64,000 nt of DNA from contig CM041083.1 of assembly GCA_023079485.1 (NCBI GenBank), positions 144,660,052 through 144,724,051 of the forward strand, read 5' to 3'. The DNA is from Archilochus colubris (lineage: Eukaryota; Chordata; Aves; Apodiformes; Trochilidae). Shown here in pieces: positions 11,553 through 24,900 of the stretch. Numbering within the stretch: position 1 is the first letter of the stretch; each line of letters starts with the position of its first letter. Under the pieces are notes generated by a model. That model was given only the letters and a program-made list of their open reading frames with translations. It was not told the DNA's origin and searched no databases. The position numbers and the translations under genes are program-made.

Positions 11553-12955
11553 GTTCATAGAATCAGCCAAGTTGGAAGGGACCTCAGATCATCAAGTCCA
11601 ACCCTTGATCCACTCCCACCACAGTTCCCAGACCATGGCACTGAGTGCCACATCAGTCTCCTCTTAAAAACCTCCGGGGACAGAGAATCCACCACCTCCC
11701 TGGGCATCCCATTCCAATGCCTGATCACCCTCTCTGTCAAGGATTTTTTCTTAATATCTAACCTAAACTTCCTCTGGCAGAGCTGAAGTCCATGCCCTCT
11801 TGTCTTACTGGGAGCTCCTGGGAGAAGAGAATGATACCCCCCCCCCCCCCCCCAGCTATCCCCTCCTTTCAGGGAGTTGTAGAGAGTGATGAGGTCTTCC
11901 CTGAGCCTTCTCTTCTCCAGACTGAACACCCCCAGCTCCCTCAGCCCTTCCTCACAGGACTTGTGCTGGATCCCTTCACAGCCTCCTTGCTCTTCTCTGG
12001 ACCTGCTCCAGCACCTCAATATCCTTCCTGAACTGAGGGGCCCAGAACTGGACACAGGACTCAAGCTGTGGCCTCACCAGCGCTGAGTACAGGGGCAGAA
12101 TCACTTCCTTGGACCTGCTGGCCATGCTGTTCCTGATACAGTCCAGGATGCCATTAGCCTTCTTGGCCACCTGGGCACACTGCTGGCTCATGTTCAGCTT
12201 CCTGTCAATCCAGACTCCCAGATCCCTCTCTGCCTGGCTGCTCTCAGCCACTCTGTGCCCAGCCTGGAGCTCCCCATCTCCAGGGTTGTTGTGGCCAAAA
12301 GTGCAGGACCCGGCACTTGGCCGTGTTGAACCTCATCCCGTTGGAATCAGCCCAACTCTCCAGGCTGTCCAGGTCCCTCTGCAGAGCCCTCCCCCCTTCC
12401 AGCTGATCCACACTTCCCCCCAGCTTAGTTTCATCTGTGAATTTGCTAATGGTGGAATCAATCCCCTCATCTAAACCACCAATGAAGATATTAAACAGAA
12501 CTGGGCCCAGCACAGATCCCTGGGGGACACCACTGGTGAGTGGCTGCCAATTGTATCAGCACTGTTCAGCACCACTCTCTGGAGGCCTCCAGCAGTTCCT
12601 GACCCAGCACAGAGTGCTCCTTTCTGAGCCCTGGGCTGACAGCTTTTCCAGGAGAATGCTATGGGGGATGGTGTCAAAGGCTTTGCTGAAGTCCAGGGAG
12701 ACTCCATCCACAGCCTTGCCCTCATCCACCAGGCGGTCACCCAATCATAAAAGATCAGGTTGATCAGACAGAACCTGCCCTTCCTAAACCCGTGCTTCTG
12801 GGTCTGATCCCCTGTCCATCCTGTAGGTGCTGTGTGATTGCCCGCAGGATGATCTGCTCCATAACCTTGCCAGGCACTGACGTCAGCCTGACAGGCCTGG
12901 GGTTTCCTGGCTCCTCATTCCGTCTCTTTTTGTGGATTGGTGTGACATTCACCAA
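11553..12955 (-). mobile_element. CR1 LINE copy with RT remnants, - strand, longest in window
   Basis: About 1.4 kb of CR1 on the minus strand, the longest copy here. Read from 12955 downward it encodes successive RT pieces in shifting frames. These are a start with VTPIHKK...RPVRLTSVPGK (12955-12764), a segment with LDFSKAFDTIPHSILLEKL (around 12720-12620), then [16 protein letters not shown] and SKFTDETKL (12513-12400), the [16 protein letters not shown] region (12220-12150), and the CR1 3' end at 11553. At least three frameshifts separate the pieces. The RT F-x-D-D motif reads FTDE, so the second catalytic aspartate is changed to glutamate, and the RT would be dead even without the frameshifts. 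A run of 18 C (18 G on the element's sense strand) lies at 11837-11854. The 5' truncation is at 12955. Confidence 0.96.
11837..11854. repeat. Poly-C run of 18 inside CR1
   Basis: Eighteen consecutive C on +, or G on the element's coding strand. The equivalent site in the 6.2-kb copy is a short G-run (GTGGGGGTTGG, about 6889-6899), so this is a local homopolymer expansion. Confidence 0.93.
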
Positions 12956-14009
12956 CTAAATGTATGGATTACCTATATTTACTATGTATGATTGCATACA
13001 TATTGTAATTAGCCAAGTAAAATGTATGGATACATCCATTACAAGCATAATGGATTAAATAAACAAATATATGTAATGCAAACTGAGGCTTGCAGTGCCT
13101 AGCTCATGTCCACTAGCAGGGCAGCAGGTAAACAGACTCTATAAAGTATGTGGGAAAATTAAATTCTTCACTGATAATAAACATACTCAGAACTGTTTAA
13201 GCCTGTCACAAGAAACATAAACCTCCCCTACTCACAACATACATAAATATTTTGTGTTCTTAAAATAATTTTCTCTGTAGAATATGAACACCATAATTCA
13301 ACACTGCTGGAAGAATATGTACAATATCAATTATAAATTCTTTCCTCATGTGAGGTATTCCTTTTTTTTTCTCCAAATGCCCAAGGATTGTACTGAAATG
13401 AGGGAGAGGACTTTTAGCAATCTTTATGATATTATGAAGGAAAAAATTAATTCATTTCTCTTTCTCATCTTTCATCTTGCACTCCTTCTATTACTGCACA
13501 ATCTCATACATTTTTCAATTCAGTGGTTTAAATGTATGCAACATGTGGATGATGATGTCTTGGTTTCTTCTTGTAGCTAAGATCCCCATCCTTCATGCAA
13601 GTGCCCTCACTTTCAGGATAGTGGCCACTGTCCCCCTACTTATTTTGCTCTTTTGCAACTATGAGTGACACATTCCCAGTTCTAAATTAATGGGAACAGA
13701 AAAGAAGAGCCTGGAAACAAGAATGAAGTAGTCAAGAGAGAAGAGACATTTGCTTGCTTTATATCCTTTCTCTTCAAGTCTCAGCATCTTGCTGTAGTAT
13801 ATTTCATTTCATCTATCACATCTAGGGGCTTCAGGACTCATTACCTCCTCACAAAAAGGCAACCCTCCAGGGATGTGCCTGCTTAGGACACAAGGCCTGG
13901 GGAAGTAGACAGTCAGATTTTCCATGCACTAGGAGGCACAGGATTTCTAGATCCTACTATTTTACTTTGCATTCAATTTTCTTTATTTAAATACTTATTT
14001 TAAAAAATA

Positions 14010-14058
14010 CAGCAACAACAACAACAAAAAAACACAAACCAACCAACCAAACAAAAAA
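14010..14058. repeat. (CAA)n and (AACC)n simple repeats
   Basis: A run of CAA units at about 14011-14026 is followed after a few A by AACC/AACCA units at 14036-14050, then A-rich sequence. Confidence 0.85.
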
Positions 14059-14730
14059 CCCCAGAACAAAACAGGGGGAAAAAAATGTTATCAACTCCAG
14101 ATATTTTCAAATGGCATAATGATGCCAGTCATGAATTTGATTTTTCTGTTAATTAAAGTACCATTAGCCTGTCATTTGAAACAGTTGGGCATTTGTTGGT
14201 GACTTAATGAAATTTCCTTTACTTTTTTATTGCAGTAAGACTGAACAGTCAGTGATGCTGAGCTCGTCATAAACCAGAAGGGAGCTTTGTAATCCAGTAT
14301 TTTAAATCTTGACAACATATGTTCTTTGCTTGCTATGATTGTTATTTCCATAATAGAAGTTTCTCTAGATTCTAATTGTAAACATAGGGAAAACAAAACA
14401 AACAGAGGAAATGAACTTTGCAGGGATTTTGCTGTTGTTTGTCACTGTTTATAAACAATGCTACTGTTTATAAGTAAATTTCACTGGAAAAAAATGCTAG
14501 CTCTTAAGAAAAAATGGTGTATACTGATGTAAGGCAGTTGAGGGAGCTGCTCAGGACTGGTGTATACTGAATCTCAGCTTATGTGTGCTAATGGGTTGGT
14601 TTCTCAATATCTAAATATTCTTTTAAAAAAATGAAATATGAGGAAAAGAATGAATAAAAAAATTGCATCCATTTATCTCCATAATTTCATCTGGTGTTTC
14701 CACAGAATGCCATCTGAATCTCTAAAAATG

Positions 14731-14760
14731 CTTTTTTTTTCTTTTTTTTCTTTTTCTTTT
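14731..14760. repeat. Pyrimidine tract, T-runs split by C
   Basis: Thirty bases of pure T and C, with T-runs of 9, 8, 5 and 4. It lies about 80 bp before the CTCF-type site. Confidence 0.85.
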
Positions 14761-14838
14761 AATTATTAAAACACTTTCAGGAACTGCTATTGCTCAATAA
14801 TCCTGAAGCTTCCAAAAATTAATTGATTTGCGTTGTAG

Positions 14839-14851
14839 CCACCAGGTGGCA
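14839..14851 (+). promoter_or_regulatory. Putative CTCF binding site
   Basis: CCACCAGGTGGCA matches the CTCF core consensus CCASYAGRKGGCR at all 13 positions. CTCF is the zinc-finger insulator and loop-anchor protein of vertebrates. The surrounding ~100 bp (14825-14930) is less AT-rich than its neighbourhood. One motif match does not prove occupancy. Confidence 0.5.
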
Positions 14852-15865
14852 ATCATAAACTTAGGCTGCTGCATTAGCTCTTCAAAAGCAGCTACTGCAG
14901 GCTGAGAATATGCTGTAAGCATAAAGTAGAAAAAGGTATCTCCATGGTGACTATTATGCTATGTTGTTTGTCATGGGTGAAAGTAGATGAAACCATGTTC
15001 ATGCTTCTAAATTACATATTTCATCTCATTAAGTCCTGAGCAGCTAACCTTGAAAAAATATGTTCTGCTGAAGGATGTATTTTGTCTGACAAAGAGCCTG
15101 TAGATAGCTTATTATCCATGTGGTATTTTCAGCCTTCTGGACATTGACCATAGTGGAAATTTCTACAAAAAGATCTATATAGATTTTTTAAATTGCCTTT
15201 TCTACCCAAGTAAAATATCTAATTTAATAATAATTCAGACTGAAGCACTTCTTTGCCTGTCTTCTATTTGGGCATTGAGCGAAGCATTGCAGAGCTATAG
15301 CAGTCAGAGAAAGAGGTTCTATGCTCTCCCTCTCATGTCAATTTTTAGAGACCTGAGAGTGCTGTGATAAAAGCTTGGTTTTCAACATCATCATAACAGT
15401 CTGAAAACTAAAAATGTAAGCTCCAGTCCATGCACACGTTTCATTTTGAACATTCCTGTTAACCATTCCACAGCTAAAGATTACTAGATTCTTTAATTTT
15501 TATTTTTTAAAGTGTTTTGAGATCCGAAGTCCCACTGACTTTTAGGAGGAGAAGCTCTTTGGACATAAAGAAAACCTCATCACACTTGAATTTTGTTTTT
15601 CCTCCAGGTCTATTGCATCTAGACCTTTATAGATCTTTCACTTAGCTCCCATCCCTTTGAATTCACTTGGAACTGCCTTATCTTTAGTTCTGTTTCAGCT
15701 GACTGGAAAACAGGATAGCAAAACCGATTTCTAAAGGATACATTGAATTTAACATCCTGATCTGATGGAATTATGTATTTTGATTATGCCACACATTTTT
15801 TTTCTAATAAGTAAATAAATAAATAATAGAGAGCAAGAAGATTTTAAAGCAAATTATGAAAAGAG

Positions 15866-15912
15866 CTAAAGGAAAAAAAGAAAAAAAAAAAGAAAGTCTG
15901 GAAAAGAAAAGT
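15866..15912. repeat. Purine (AAAG)n low-complexity tract
   Basis: Almost pure A and G, with long A-runs. No unit is regular enough to call a microsatellite. Confidence 0.7.
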
Positions 15913-17290
15913 TGAATAATTGGAAATAAAGGGGAAAATTTCACCTTCCAATAGGCTTGAAGGGCATTAGGTTTAAAGCAAAGAAATAAGCAACTTTTGT
16001 AGTCAGTGTTCTGTCTCCTAGTGAAAGTCACTTTCAGATGCAACATTGTTAGCAGGATGTGGAAAAAATAGTAATAATGAGACCATCTCAATCTACATAA
16101 GGTGTCTTAAAACCAGAAACTTATATTTTGATAATGTCTCATAATTATTTACTATTTTCTGTTTTAAGTCTTTAATAATAATACTTGAAAAAGCAAAGAA
16201 AAATAATTTCTGATTTAATTATGTAGAGAGAGTATCTTAATCCAGTCAACATAAAAATACAAGGACTTCAGATTCGTAAGTGTGAGGGATTTTTGCCTGC
16301 CGGTAACTTGTGATTTTCTGTAGCAGCAGTTAGATGGCAGTGTTGTTACACTATTAGAACAACGGCTTTTATTTCTGGTTTTGTCAGAAACCATTATTTC
16401 AATCCAATACTACAAAGTCAAATCATAATTACCACTAATGCTCCCCCTCTCTTGAGCAATGCCATCAGGGTATATCCTGCAAATGAATGGAAACTGTTAA
16501 TTATAATTATATTAGACACCCATATTGTACGTTTCAGCAGTGCTGGTGTCGTCTTTGGATCTTTGTTTATCATTACACAGGAGAGATTAAAGTAAAAGGA
16601 TGAAGACCACAGTGACAACACTCCTTTATAGTATGAAAATTATGCATTCCATTTCATTAACTGCTCATTCCAATACTTTTTAAATTCTCCTAACTGTATT
16701 ATTCTGCACCCATATTTACATGTATGTCATCAAAAAAAGTATAATGTTTAATTATGTTTATTTTTTAATTGTTTGCCATATAATTAATACTTTGCTTTCA
16801 TTTAAAAAGCAATAGGATTTCTTGTTCATTTTGCCTTGAAACATACATCTTCATTTTCTGCCCAAACTCCATGGAACTGTTTCAAGTAGAGCTATAATAC
16901 TTGCACAGCACAAAATACGGTCTCGGAAGAAACTGGGGAATAGCATGTACTTCATGTACTTTCTTAGCTCTTCATCCTCTCTTATTCACACCAATTTTCC
17001 TAGCTCTGTTTTCCTCTTCACAAAAACTCTAGTTTATTCTTAGCTTCCTGACCTTTCCAGAAAAGACCTGTCATCTTTCTTCTAGCATTTTATTCACCCA
17101 GTCTTCCACAATCTGTCTGTGGCATCTCCCTGAAGTTTTCCAGCTATGCTCACTACTGATTGCTGCACTTCCTTTACAGATGTATCACTTTACTGGAGCT
17201 TCTGATGATTCTTCCAAGAACTTGCCTTAACTTAGCATCAGGGAAATATCACTTTAGGTGTCCACGAACACATTCATTTGTGCCACTATA

Positions 17291-17450
17291 ATTAGGGCAG
17301 TTTGACTAAATGGCTTCAATGTGTCCCTCTCCAGTGGTGAAGCAATTAGGCTGGTATAAAAAGCCTTCTGCTGATTGTAAGTGTACATCTTATTCCATCT
17401 ATAGAAGGGCTGAGCAAGCTGTTACTAAGCACAGCACATCCTTAATTAGG
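17291..17450. promoter_or_regulatory. Candidate regulatory block with three ATTAGG sites
   Basis: The homeodomain-type core ATTAGG occurs at 17291-17296, 17345-17350 and 17445-17450, in contexts TATAATTAGGGC, GCAATTAGGCTG and TTAATTAGGTCC. A TATAAAAAG element follows the second site at 17355. Clusters of this kind are seen in vertebrate developmental enhancers. Function here is inferred from clustering alone. Confidence 0.25.
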
Positions 17451-20400
17451 TCCTAGAAACCACCTCCACTGGTTTGATCTCCACCTGAAGACTTAGCTGA
17501 GAAACTCATCCAACTGCTAGAATGTTTCATTCAAAATAACCTGAATCTGCAGTGAATTCTTACAGGTTCAAACAGATTAAACTACTAAGTATGCAACTTT
17601 CTCCTAATCAGGTCATAATGTTAGGTCAGTAGAAAGCTATCTCACCAATGTGCAAAATACAGGGGCCAGGATTCACCTTTTGCCTTATTGCAACCAACAC
17701 AAAGTCTTTGTTCAAAGAGATTCCTGCCATTCTGAAACATAATCCTAAATAGTTGCCCACTCTTACCCATTTCAGGAGGGTCTTCTGAGCATCACAGAGA
17801 TACTTCTTGAAACGCAATGTCTGTGTGTGATTTTTTAAGGAAAAATACAGTTTTCTATTTTTTTTTTCCCTAGTATTTTCCAAACTTTCTCCAAAGCAAG
17901 CTGGTCTACTTCCAAGATTTCTGCCATAGGGCCAGTAGTCTGGAATCTCTAGGAGCTACAAGGCAAGTGGAGGTTCTCAGACCTCCCAGAGGACTTCCTG
18001 GATGCACAGAAGGGAAACTGGAAACCTTCACTGGAGGCATCATTCCTTGGCCTCCCCAGGTTACTAACACTGCAGGAACTTGACATAGGGAATGGCAAGG
18101 AAGAAGAAAGCCAGCTGTTAATAAACAGATTTTTCCTGAAAAACTTGCCTGGATCCAATTGGGAAATTAGAAAACTTTGACATGTTTTGGTGGAACATTT
18201 GAAATGTTGTTTAATGTGCATTTCCCAGTGGAAGGTTTCCAGACAGCTGTCATAAATTCGGTCCAAGAGAGATAAACAAACAAACTGAAGATACCATAAC
18301 CATTCTCTTATCTTCTTTGCATTACTGCCTCAGAAGCTCTTTTGCAATAAAATCTGTTGGGTGAATTCACTTTTTCTGAACTCAGAGACAATTCTGTTGA
18401 CATTTTGCCACACTTCAGATAGAAAATATCTTCCAGAAGAACTGATAGAAATTCTGCATGAATACATGATGAATTTCACTTTGTTCATCTGCACCACCTA
18501 GGCAGATAATATCTATTCTCCACCTTAGCAATTACTCATAGGCAATTATTAGATCAATGTTCACACAGCTGCAAATTCAGAGGCAGCTCCCACGTCCTCC
18601 CTATGTCTAAGAGGCGTATACATGTGGAACTTCATGCATGAAATACTTGAGAAAGCAAAGTAGGGAATAAAAAGTACAAGGGTATATTTATGACTGATCA
18701 TTATGCAACGTCTTACTCTGGCATCTTAAATGTAGGTATCACAGCTTGACATAGACATCTGAGGTTCCCTATGAGAGAGAGATGAGAAACTTGATTGACT
18801 TCTGTTACCCCAGTATTCCCAAGGCAAGAACATCTAAGACAAGTCAGACAAACTGTAGTCTAAGAATGTCTATTACTCTTTACTGTATATATACAAATCT
18901 TGAGTGAGTAGGTCTAGCCTAGATACTTAACTGGGAGATTTAAAGCTAGTTGAAGTGTGCCCCAGTCTGTAGTTTTCATGCAGAGGTCCCTCTCTCATCT
19001 GAACTGAAAGCATTTCATTTAAGCTACAAGGAGAACTTGCTTGGCTATATCTGAACCTGTCAAACATGTTAATATTGACCTCTTTGACCTCAAGTCAACC
19101 TCTTTGTAAAAAGCTGGTAACATAGTGTCCCATGAATAGATTATTTCACAAATTCATTCTACACTTGCTCCCATTTATAGTCAGGTTTCAGTTCAAAAGT
19201 TTTTGTTCTCTTATTCAAAGCCATCCATGAAAGAGTGACCTAAAGCATTTGCATTTAATTAGGGTGACCATTTTTTACTTGTCCATTAACACCACAGCCA
19301 GAAGGGAGAAAGTGAAAGAAATAAACTCACACATCATAGGAAAGGTATCTTGACTATACAGTAAGTTGTTGGCCAGATCAGGATCTAATTGGAGCTGCCA
19401 GTCTATCCGACAGATCCATATAGCTATGTTGCACTATCTTATCTGACTCTGTTGTATGTATGCATATACCACAAATCTGTATTAGAAAGTCAGTGCAAGT
19501 AGGTATAACTAGATGTGATTCATTTCAGTATCCACATAAATCTCATGTTGTTATTACCAGTAAGATATCACACTGAAAAATGGACATTCAGGTTTTTTGT
19601 TTCAGCCCACAAATAATTTTAAAATAATCCATCTCTCTATTCAGTTGCATAGGAACTAGAGAGACTTTAATTATATGTGTGCAAAAATCTTGTGATCTTT
19701 TCAGACTACAGTGTGCATAAGGTTAGCTGGAAAAAAGAAAGCAAAGACAGAGAAAACACAAGCATACGATATTATAATTTTGTTCTTTAGAAAAAAGCAT
19801 CTGGAAAAGCATAACTTGATGGATAATCATCACCCTAAAAACTCAAAGCACAGAAAGTCATAAAAAAGCACAATGCAAATAATTTGAAGGACATCTGCTT
19901 AGATCAGATTTGTATTTAGGTCATGTGATTTCTCTAATATAATCTTACAAAAAAAGAAGGATTCCAGAGAGACACTTGGTGTAAGTTGATGCTATACCAT
20001 CAAACTTAAGAGCTCAATTTGGAATGATTAGATTTTTTTCATTTATGCTTTTCACTACCACAATATTTTGTTTTGTGCATTTCAACCATAACATTTAAAT
20101 GGGAAAATATATTTTATAATGATATTTTTTTCATTGAGCAATGAACATTTGAAAGACAGAATAACAAAGCAGAGAAAAAAAATAACCTCTTTATTTTCTT
20201 TATTCAAAACCTTCTCAATATTTCCTCATTGTACTTTATGCCCTAGTTGCTTCCCTGTATGGCTACAGGAAATCTGTTGCAATGAAATGTATTTCACCCT
20301 GTCAAAATAAGAGTCTAAACTCAGAGAAGTCAGGGATTTCAGGTATGTCAGAGTTCACATCTGGGAAGCTAATACAGGGTACTGCTAAAGAAGCCATATT

Positions 20401-23400
20401 TGTGAATCCATTTTGATTAATCCAAGGACATGGACCTACCAGAGGTTATCCAGCCTACCTTGGCCCTTCTTTAGCTCTTCTCCAACATAAAGATACCACA
20501 GTTAAAGGGGTGATCCAGTTGAAAACACTAAAACTGCCCTTCTTCCCCCTACAAATGGTACATTTTGGGCTTACCAGCTCCTTTAGTCAGCTCAGTGTGG
20601 TTTCTCTAGTATTAAGCAAGCAATTTAGATAATGAACCTGGATCTCAAAATACTGCTAGATACTGTAAAAGTCAGTTGCTTCGCCTTAGGAGTATGCAAC
20701 TACTAGGTTTTCACTGTGGATCTAATTTTGAAATTTAAGATGAATAAAACAAAAAAGGCTTGCATATCAGCAAGGAAGCCAAACAGAAATTAGCTCACGA
20801 AAATGTTTCAAATCTCTCTGGAGACTGGTCGTGATAAAGCAATCCAAGAGTGCATGTGTGGCTGTGTGTTTAATTAGCAGGCTATGCCATCACAGTTTAA
20901 AACTTCAAGCAGAACTTACCGTGACTGAGAACAAGAGCAAAGATGAACATGCTAAACAAAGTGGAATAAATCTGCTGCCTTTCCTTGTTCCAAAGCTTCC
21001 CTTCTTCCTCAGACGTCTCCCAGTTCCTCTTAGTTTTTGCTTCACCCATGGCTGCTACATTTATCAGTCTCTCTAGTCCAAATTACCTCTACTGCTGCAA
21101 GATCTCTCAAGAAACCCTATTTTCTACTACCTAGTGCATTTATTTTTAATGATATAACTACATATATGGTACTAAACAATATAACTACAATAACAGAGAA
21201 ATTAGGAATGGAGCTAGAAGAAAAGCTTGGTTTAGTACCCATAGACGTTAGGTAGACAGTTATTTAGGGTTTTTTAATCACTCCCCTGAATTTCCAGAGC
21301 CTTTCTCCCTCCATCTGGCCAGCTGGGTAATTTATTTTGCCCTGGGAAAAAAAACAACCCTCAATTTGGTGCTGCTTTGTTCACCTGGCTGCATTTTTCA
21401 GTGCAAAAGGAAACTAACCCACTGAAGAGCTGTGGGAGACAGTGCAGGGCAGGCAGAAAGCAGAAGTTTAAAAGTTGCTTTTATTTTTTTCGTTCTTCCA
21501 CTTGAAACACTAAATAGCTCCCAGTTGTGTTTGTCAAGATAAAATAAAACTGACAAGATGACAGGATGAGAGAAATAAACTCTTACATATGTGAAGAAGA
21601 TGGAGTCATCAAAAAGAGAATTTCAAATGGACAAAAAAGTGATCATGGTATGAAGAGAGACTTACTCCCTTACAATATAAAATAAAAATGAAAAAAACAA
21701 AAACCCAACTCCTGCCTTACAAATGCCATGGACTTTGCAATTTATTGTTTAATAAAACTCTCTCAAGACGTAAAATCAGAGTCAAAGATGTTTCAGAATC
21801 TTTTTTCATACCTAGTAGCACCTGATTTCTGGATTTGAACCTCAAGGCTTTATGGACTATACAATAATGATATGGTCCAAGGCCAAATACAACTCCCAGA
21901 TTTCATTTTTTAAACTAGTAGATGAATAAAATGGATAATCAGTTATAATAAGGATAAAGCCATGCCCACCCAAACACCCAAGTCCAGGCAGAGACATCAG
22001 ATCAGCATCCAATCAACAGCAAACACTTGATGTCAGATTTGGTTTGGTGTTGAGTCAGGGACAGGTCTTCAGCACCAGCTAAATGGAAGCAAAAAGTAAG
22101 GAGCAGTGAAGGAAGAAGTGAAGAAGTAAGGACTAGCTGCCTACCCATCAAACTTAGCCTCCTGCTGAAGCTGTAAAAATAGTTAACCCACCCTGCCAAG
22201 CTCTGAGTCTAGAGCCTTTCAGAAATAAGGTTTGAGACTTCTTCAGCCTTAAGAAGGTAGGAAGTTTGAAAGTGGGTCAAGTTAGTTAACTCCTTACAAA
22301 AGTGTAATGCCTAATAGAAATATACTTGGTCACACAAGAGAGGTATGTTGCAAACAGAGTGTATGTTAACCAATGTTGCAAAGACTGCTTAAACAAACCT
22401 TAGGCACAGTGTTTTCTTGGATGGAATAGGGTGACAAGGAGAAACTTATGTGTGAAATTATTTGTACCACAGCTGTGTGGAAAGGATGGTTTTTCTTTGT
22501 TTAACACATACATAAGGTTTTTACTGCTGTTAGGCAAGGAAAGTTGTCATTTACATCCTAAATTCTCTAGTGCTGTGCCTACTCTCCGGGGAGCAAGCAG
22601 TAGCAAGTGACTTTCCCCCATGTAACTCACTGTTCTCAAAAAAAAAAGAGTTATCATAATAAATTCTGGAAGAAATGTCAATCAAGACCTGAGAGTCCCA
22701 GTTCTCCGACTGTGCTGAAAATTCCTTTAGCAACAAGTTGTCAAAATGGGCAAGGGATAAAGGGAACATGGCCACATAACTATTATGTTCTTCCTGCTGT
22801 TGGCAAAAGTCAGAGTCTAAATTCTGTCCTTGTTGTTATTCTGGTCTGAATCAAGATGTCCATCCTTATATATTCATATCATAGCACAAGTCTCCAGACA
22901 ACAAGGCACTTTAAGCCTAGGGTTATTTCCAGTAACTTCAGAGATGTTCTTATTATTGCCTTAATATTATGAACCTTAGCTGCTCCAGTGAGTCAGGCAG
23001 TCAAGTGCTCCACCTCTAGAGATACTGTGTATGGGAATACAGAATTAGAAAAAACTGTTCCTTGAAAAACAGAAATATAATATCAAGCATGAGTATTTAC
23101 AATCACTGCTTCTTGGAATCTTAAGTAATTCTTTGGAATTTTTTGTATCACTCTCCATGCTGGAGACTGTCACTGCTTACCAATGACGTCATCTTATCTC
23201 TAAACATGCAGGTATCCACTGATCCGTGTTGAAGATACAGATTCAATCAATGTCACTGTTTGTCTAAAGAGGCAAATTTTATTAATCTCCTGTTTATCCC
23301 AGCAAAGATTTCTTCTAGAAAAATAAAGCAGCAACATAAGCACGGTTTTTAAAATGCTGCAATTGGTAGTAGAAAACTTCCATAATGAACCTCCAGAATT

Positions 23401-24799
23401 TGCCTTCTGGCAAGTATAAAGACTGTGATCAGCTATCACAGCAGTGTAGAAGATAGGTATTTCTCATTAATAGATAAATTTTAATATATTTTCATATACT
23501 GAAGAACACATAGCACCTGTTACATCCTTCAGTCATATACTATATCTAACTGAGCATTGTTTCTTTTTCCATGTGGAGGCTCAGATATCCTTAGTTTACT
23601 TCACTGGGTTATGAGAATTAAACTCTTGTAAATGAATGCAATAGGTTCCAATCCTCATTTTTAACCTCTCATAACAGTCATTTAGATTCCAGCTGAAGAA
23701 TTCTCCATTAGTCATGAGAAGTAATAGGCTTATAAACTCATTAATTTTGGATTGACTTTTTTTTCCTACCAAGTTAATAAACACAGTTTTCAGTTAGGTT
23801 CCTGTCTTTCTCGAAGCAGATAGGAAAGAGCTGGTTCCATTACATTTTATCTCAATTTAATCTCTCGCTGTTACAAGAAGTGGAAAATGCAATTAAATGC
23901 ACTTCTGAAAGCTTTCCCTAGAGTGCTATTTACAATATTGCCTGCATTAAGCAGTCCATGTGAGGTGATGCATCTGCTCTTCCATGCCCGTGCTAGTCTT
24001 AAGCAACATTAAAAAAAAATATTTATAGTCAAAGATCAGAAATATCTCTCCCTCCTAACAAACAACAATAAAAACAGCCCTCCTCCCCACCCCCCAACCT
24101 ATCCCCAGCTTTAAATATTAAAAAGATGTTATTCAAAAGTCTTAATGTCATACAGGGACTCCTGACAGGTTTACAAGCAGACTGCTGTCAAATGAGCCTG
24201 AATTTTGTTCTCTCCTTTTTTTCCCTCTTAAGCTAGCAAGAGGGCTGTAAACTTCCCAAAGGCTTTAGCTGCCCCCATATAAATTTCACATGCTTGCAAT
24301 TTTCCCTGTCTGTTTATTCATTCTAAGCAGCAAAAAGAAAGCAGATAGCTCTGGCATTAGATATGTCCCAAATATGTTATCTCCTCATGCAAACTGTGTC
24401 CAGATAAACAAGGTGGGATATATCTGTGTGCCTTCACATCTCTGGGCTTCTACATCCAAGGTCACAGTCTAAGCTCTCTTTTTAGTTAGTGGAGAAATAA
24501 ACAAGGATTTTTAATGATTGACTCATCTGACCTGTTCCAAGGCTTGTGCTTGAAGATGAAGTAGGTTATGACCATTTGTTTTAGAGTTACCCTCTTGAAT
24601 TGTCCTATGTTTGCAACCATCCAGTTAAAGCTTCAAAGTCTCTTTTGTTTTAGAAAATCTTGGGCTTCTAATTAAAATCTGACAGGAAGCAGAGGTTTTG
24701 CCTTCTCCTGAGTTAAATATCAGTTGCTCAATTAACTTTTCTAACATCAGAGGAAGTGAGAATCATCACTGTAATAAAGATTACATACAATTAATAAGA

Positions 24800-24900
24800 G
24801 AAAAGGAAAAGGAAAAGAAAAAGGAAAAGGAAAAGGAAAAGGAAAAGGAAAAGGAAAAGGAAAATGGAAAGAAAAAGGAAAAGGAAAACAAAAATGAAAA
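24800..24900. repeat. (GGAAAA)n hexanucleotide array
   Basis: About 100 bp of a purine-only array with unit GGAAAA. It is near-perfect in the middle (about nine uninterrupted units at 24819-24870) and interrupted near both ends by AAAAAG and ATGG variants. A stop-free frame through it gives alternating Glu-Lys, which follows from the unit length being a multiple of three and is not evidence of a gene. The pure purine strand could form triplex (H-) DNA. Confidence 0.95.

Noticed and set aside
11792..12763. Plus-strand frames of 66-121 codons over 11.8-12.8 kb
   Set aside because: Antisense shadows of the minus-strand CR1 copy.
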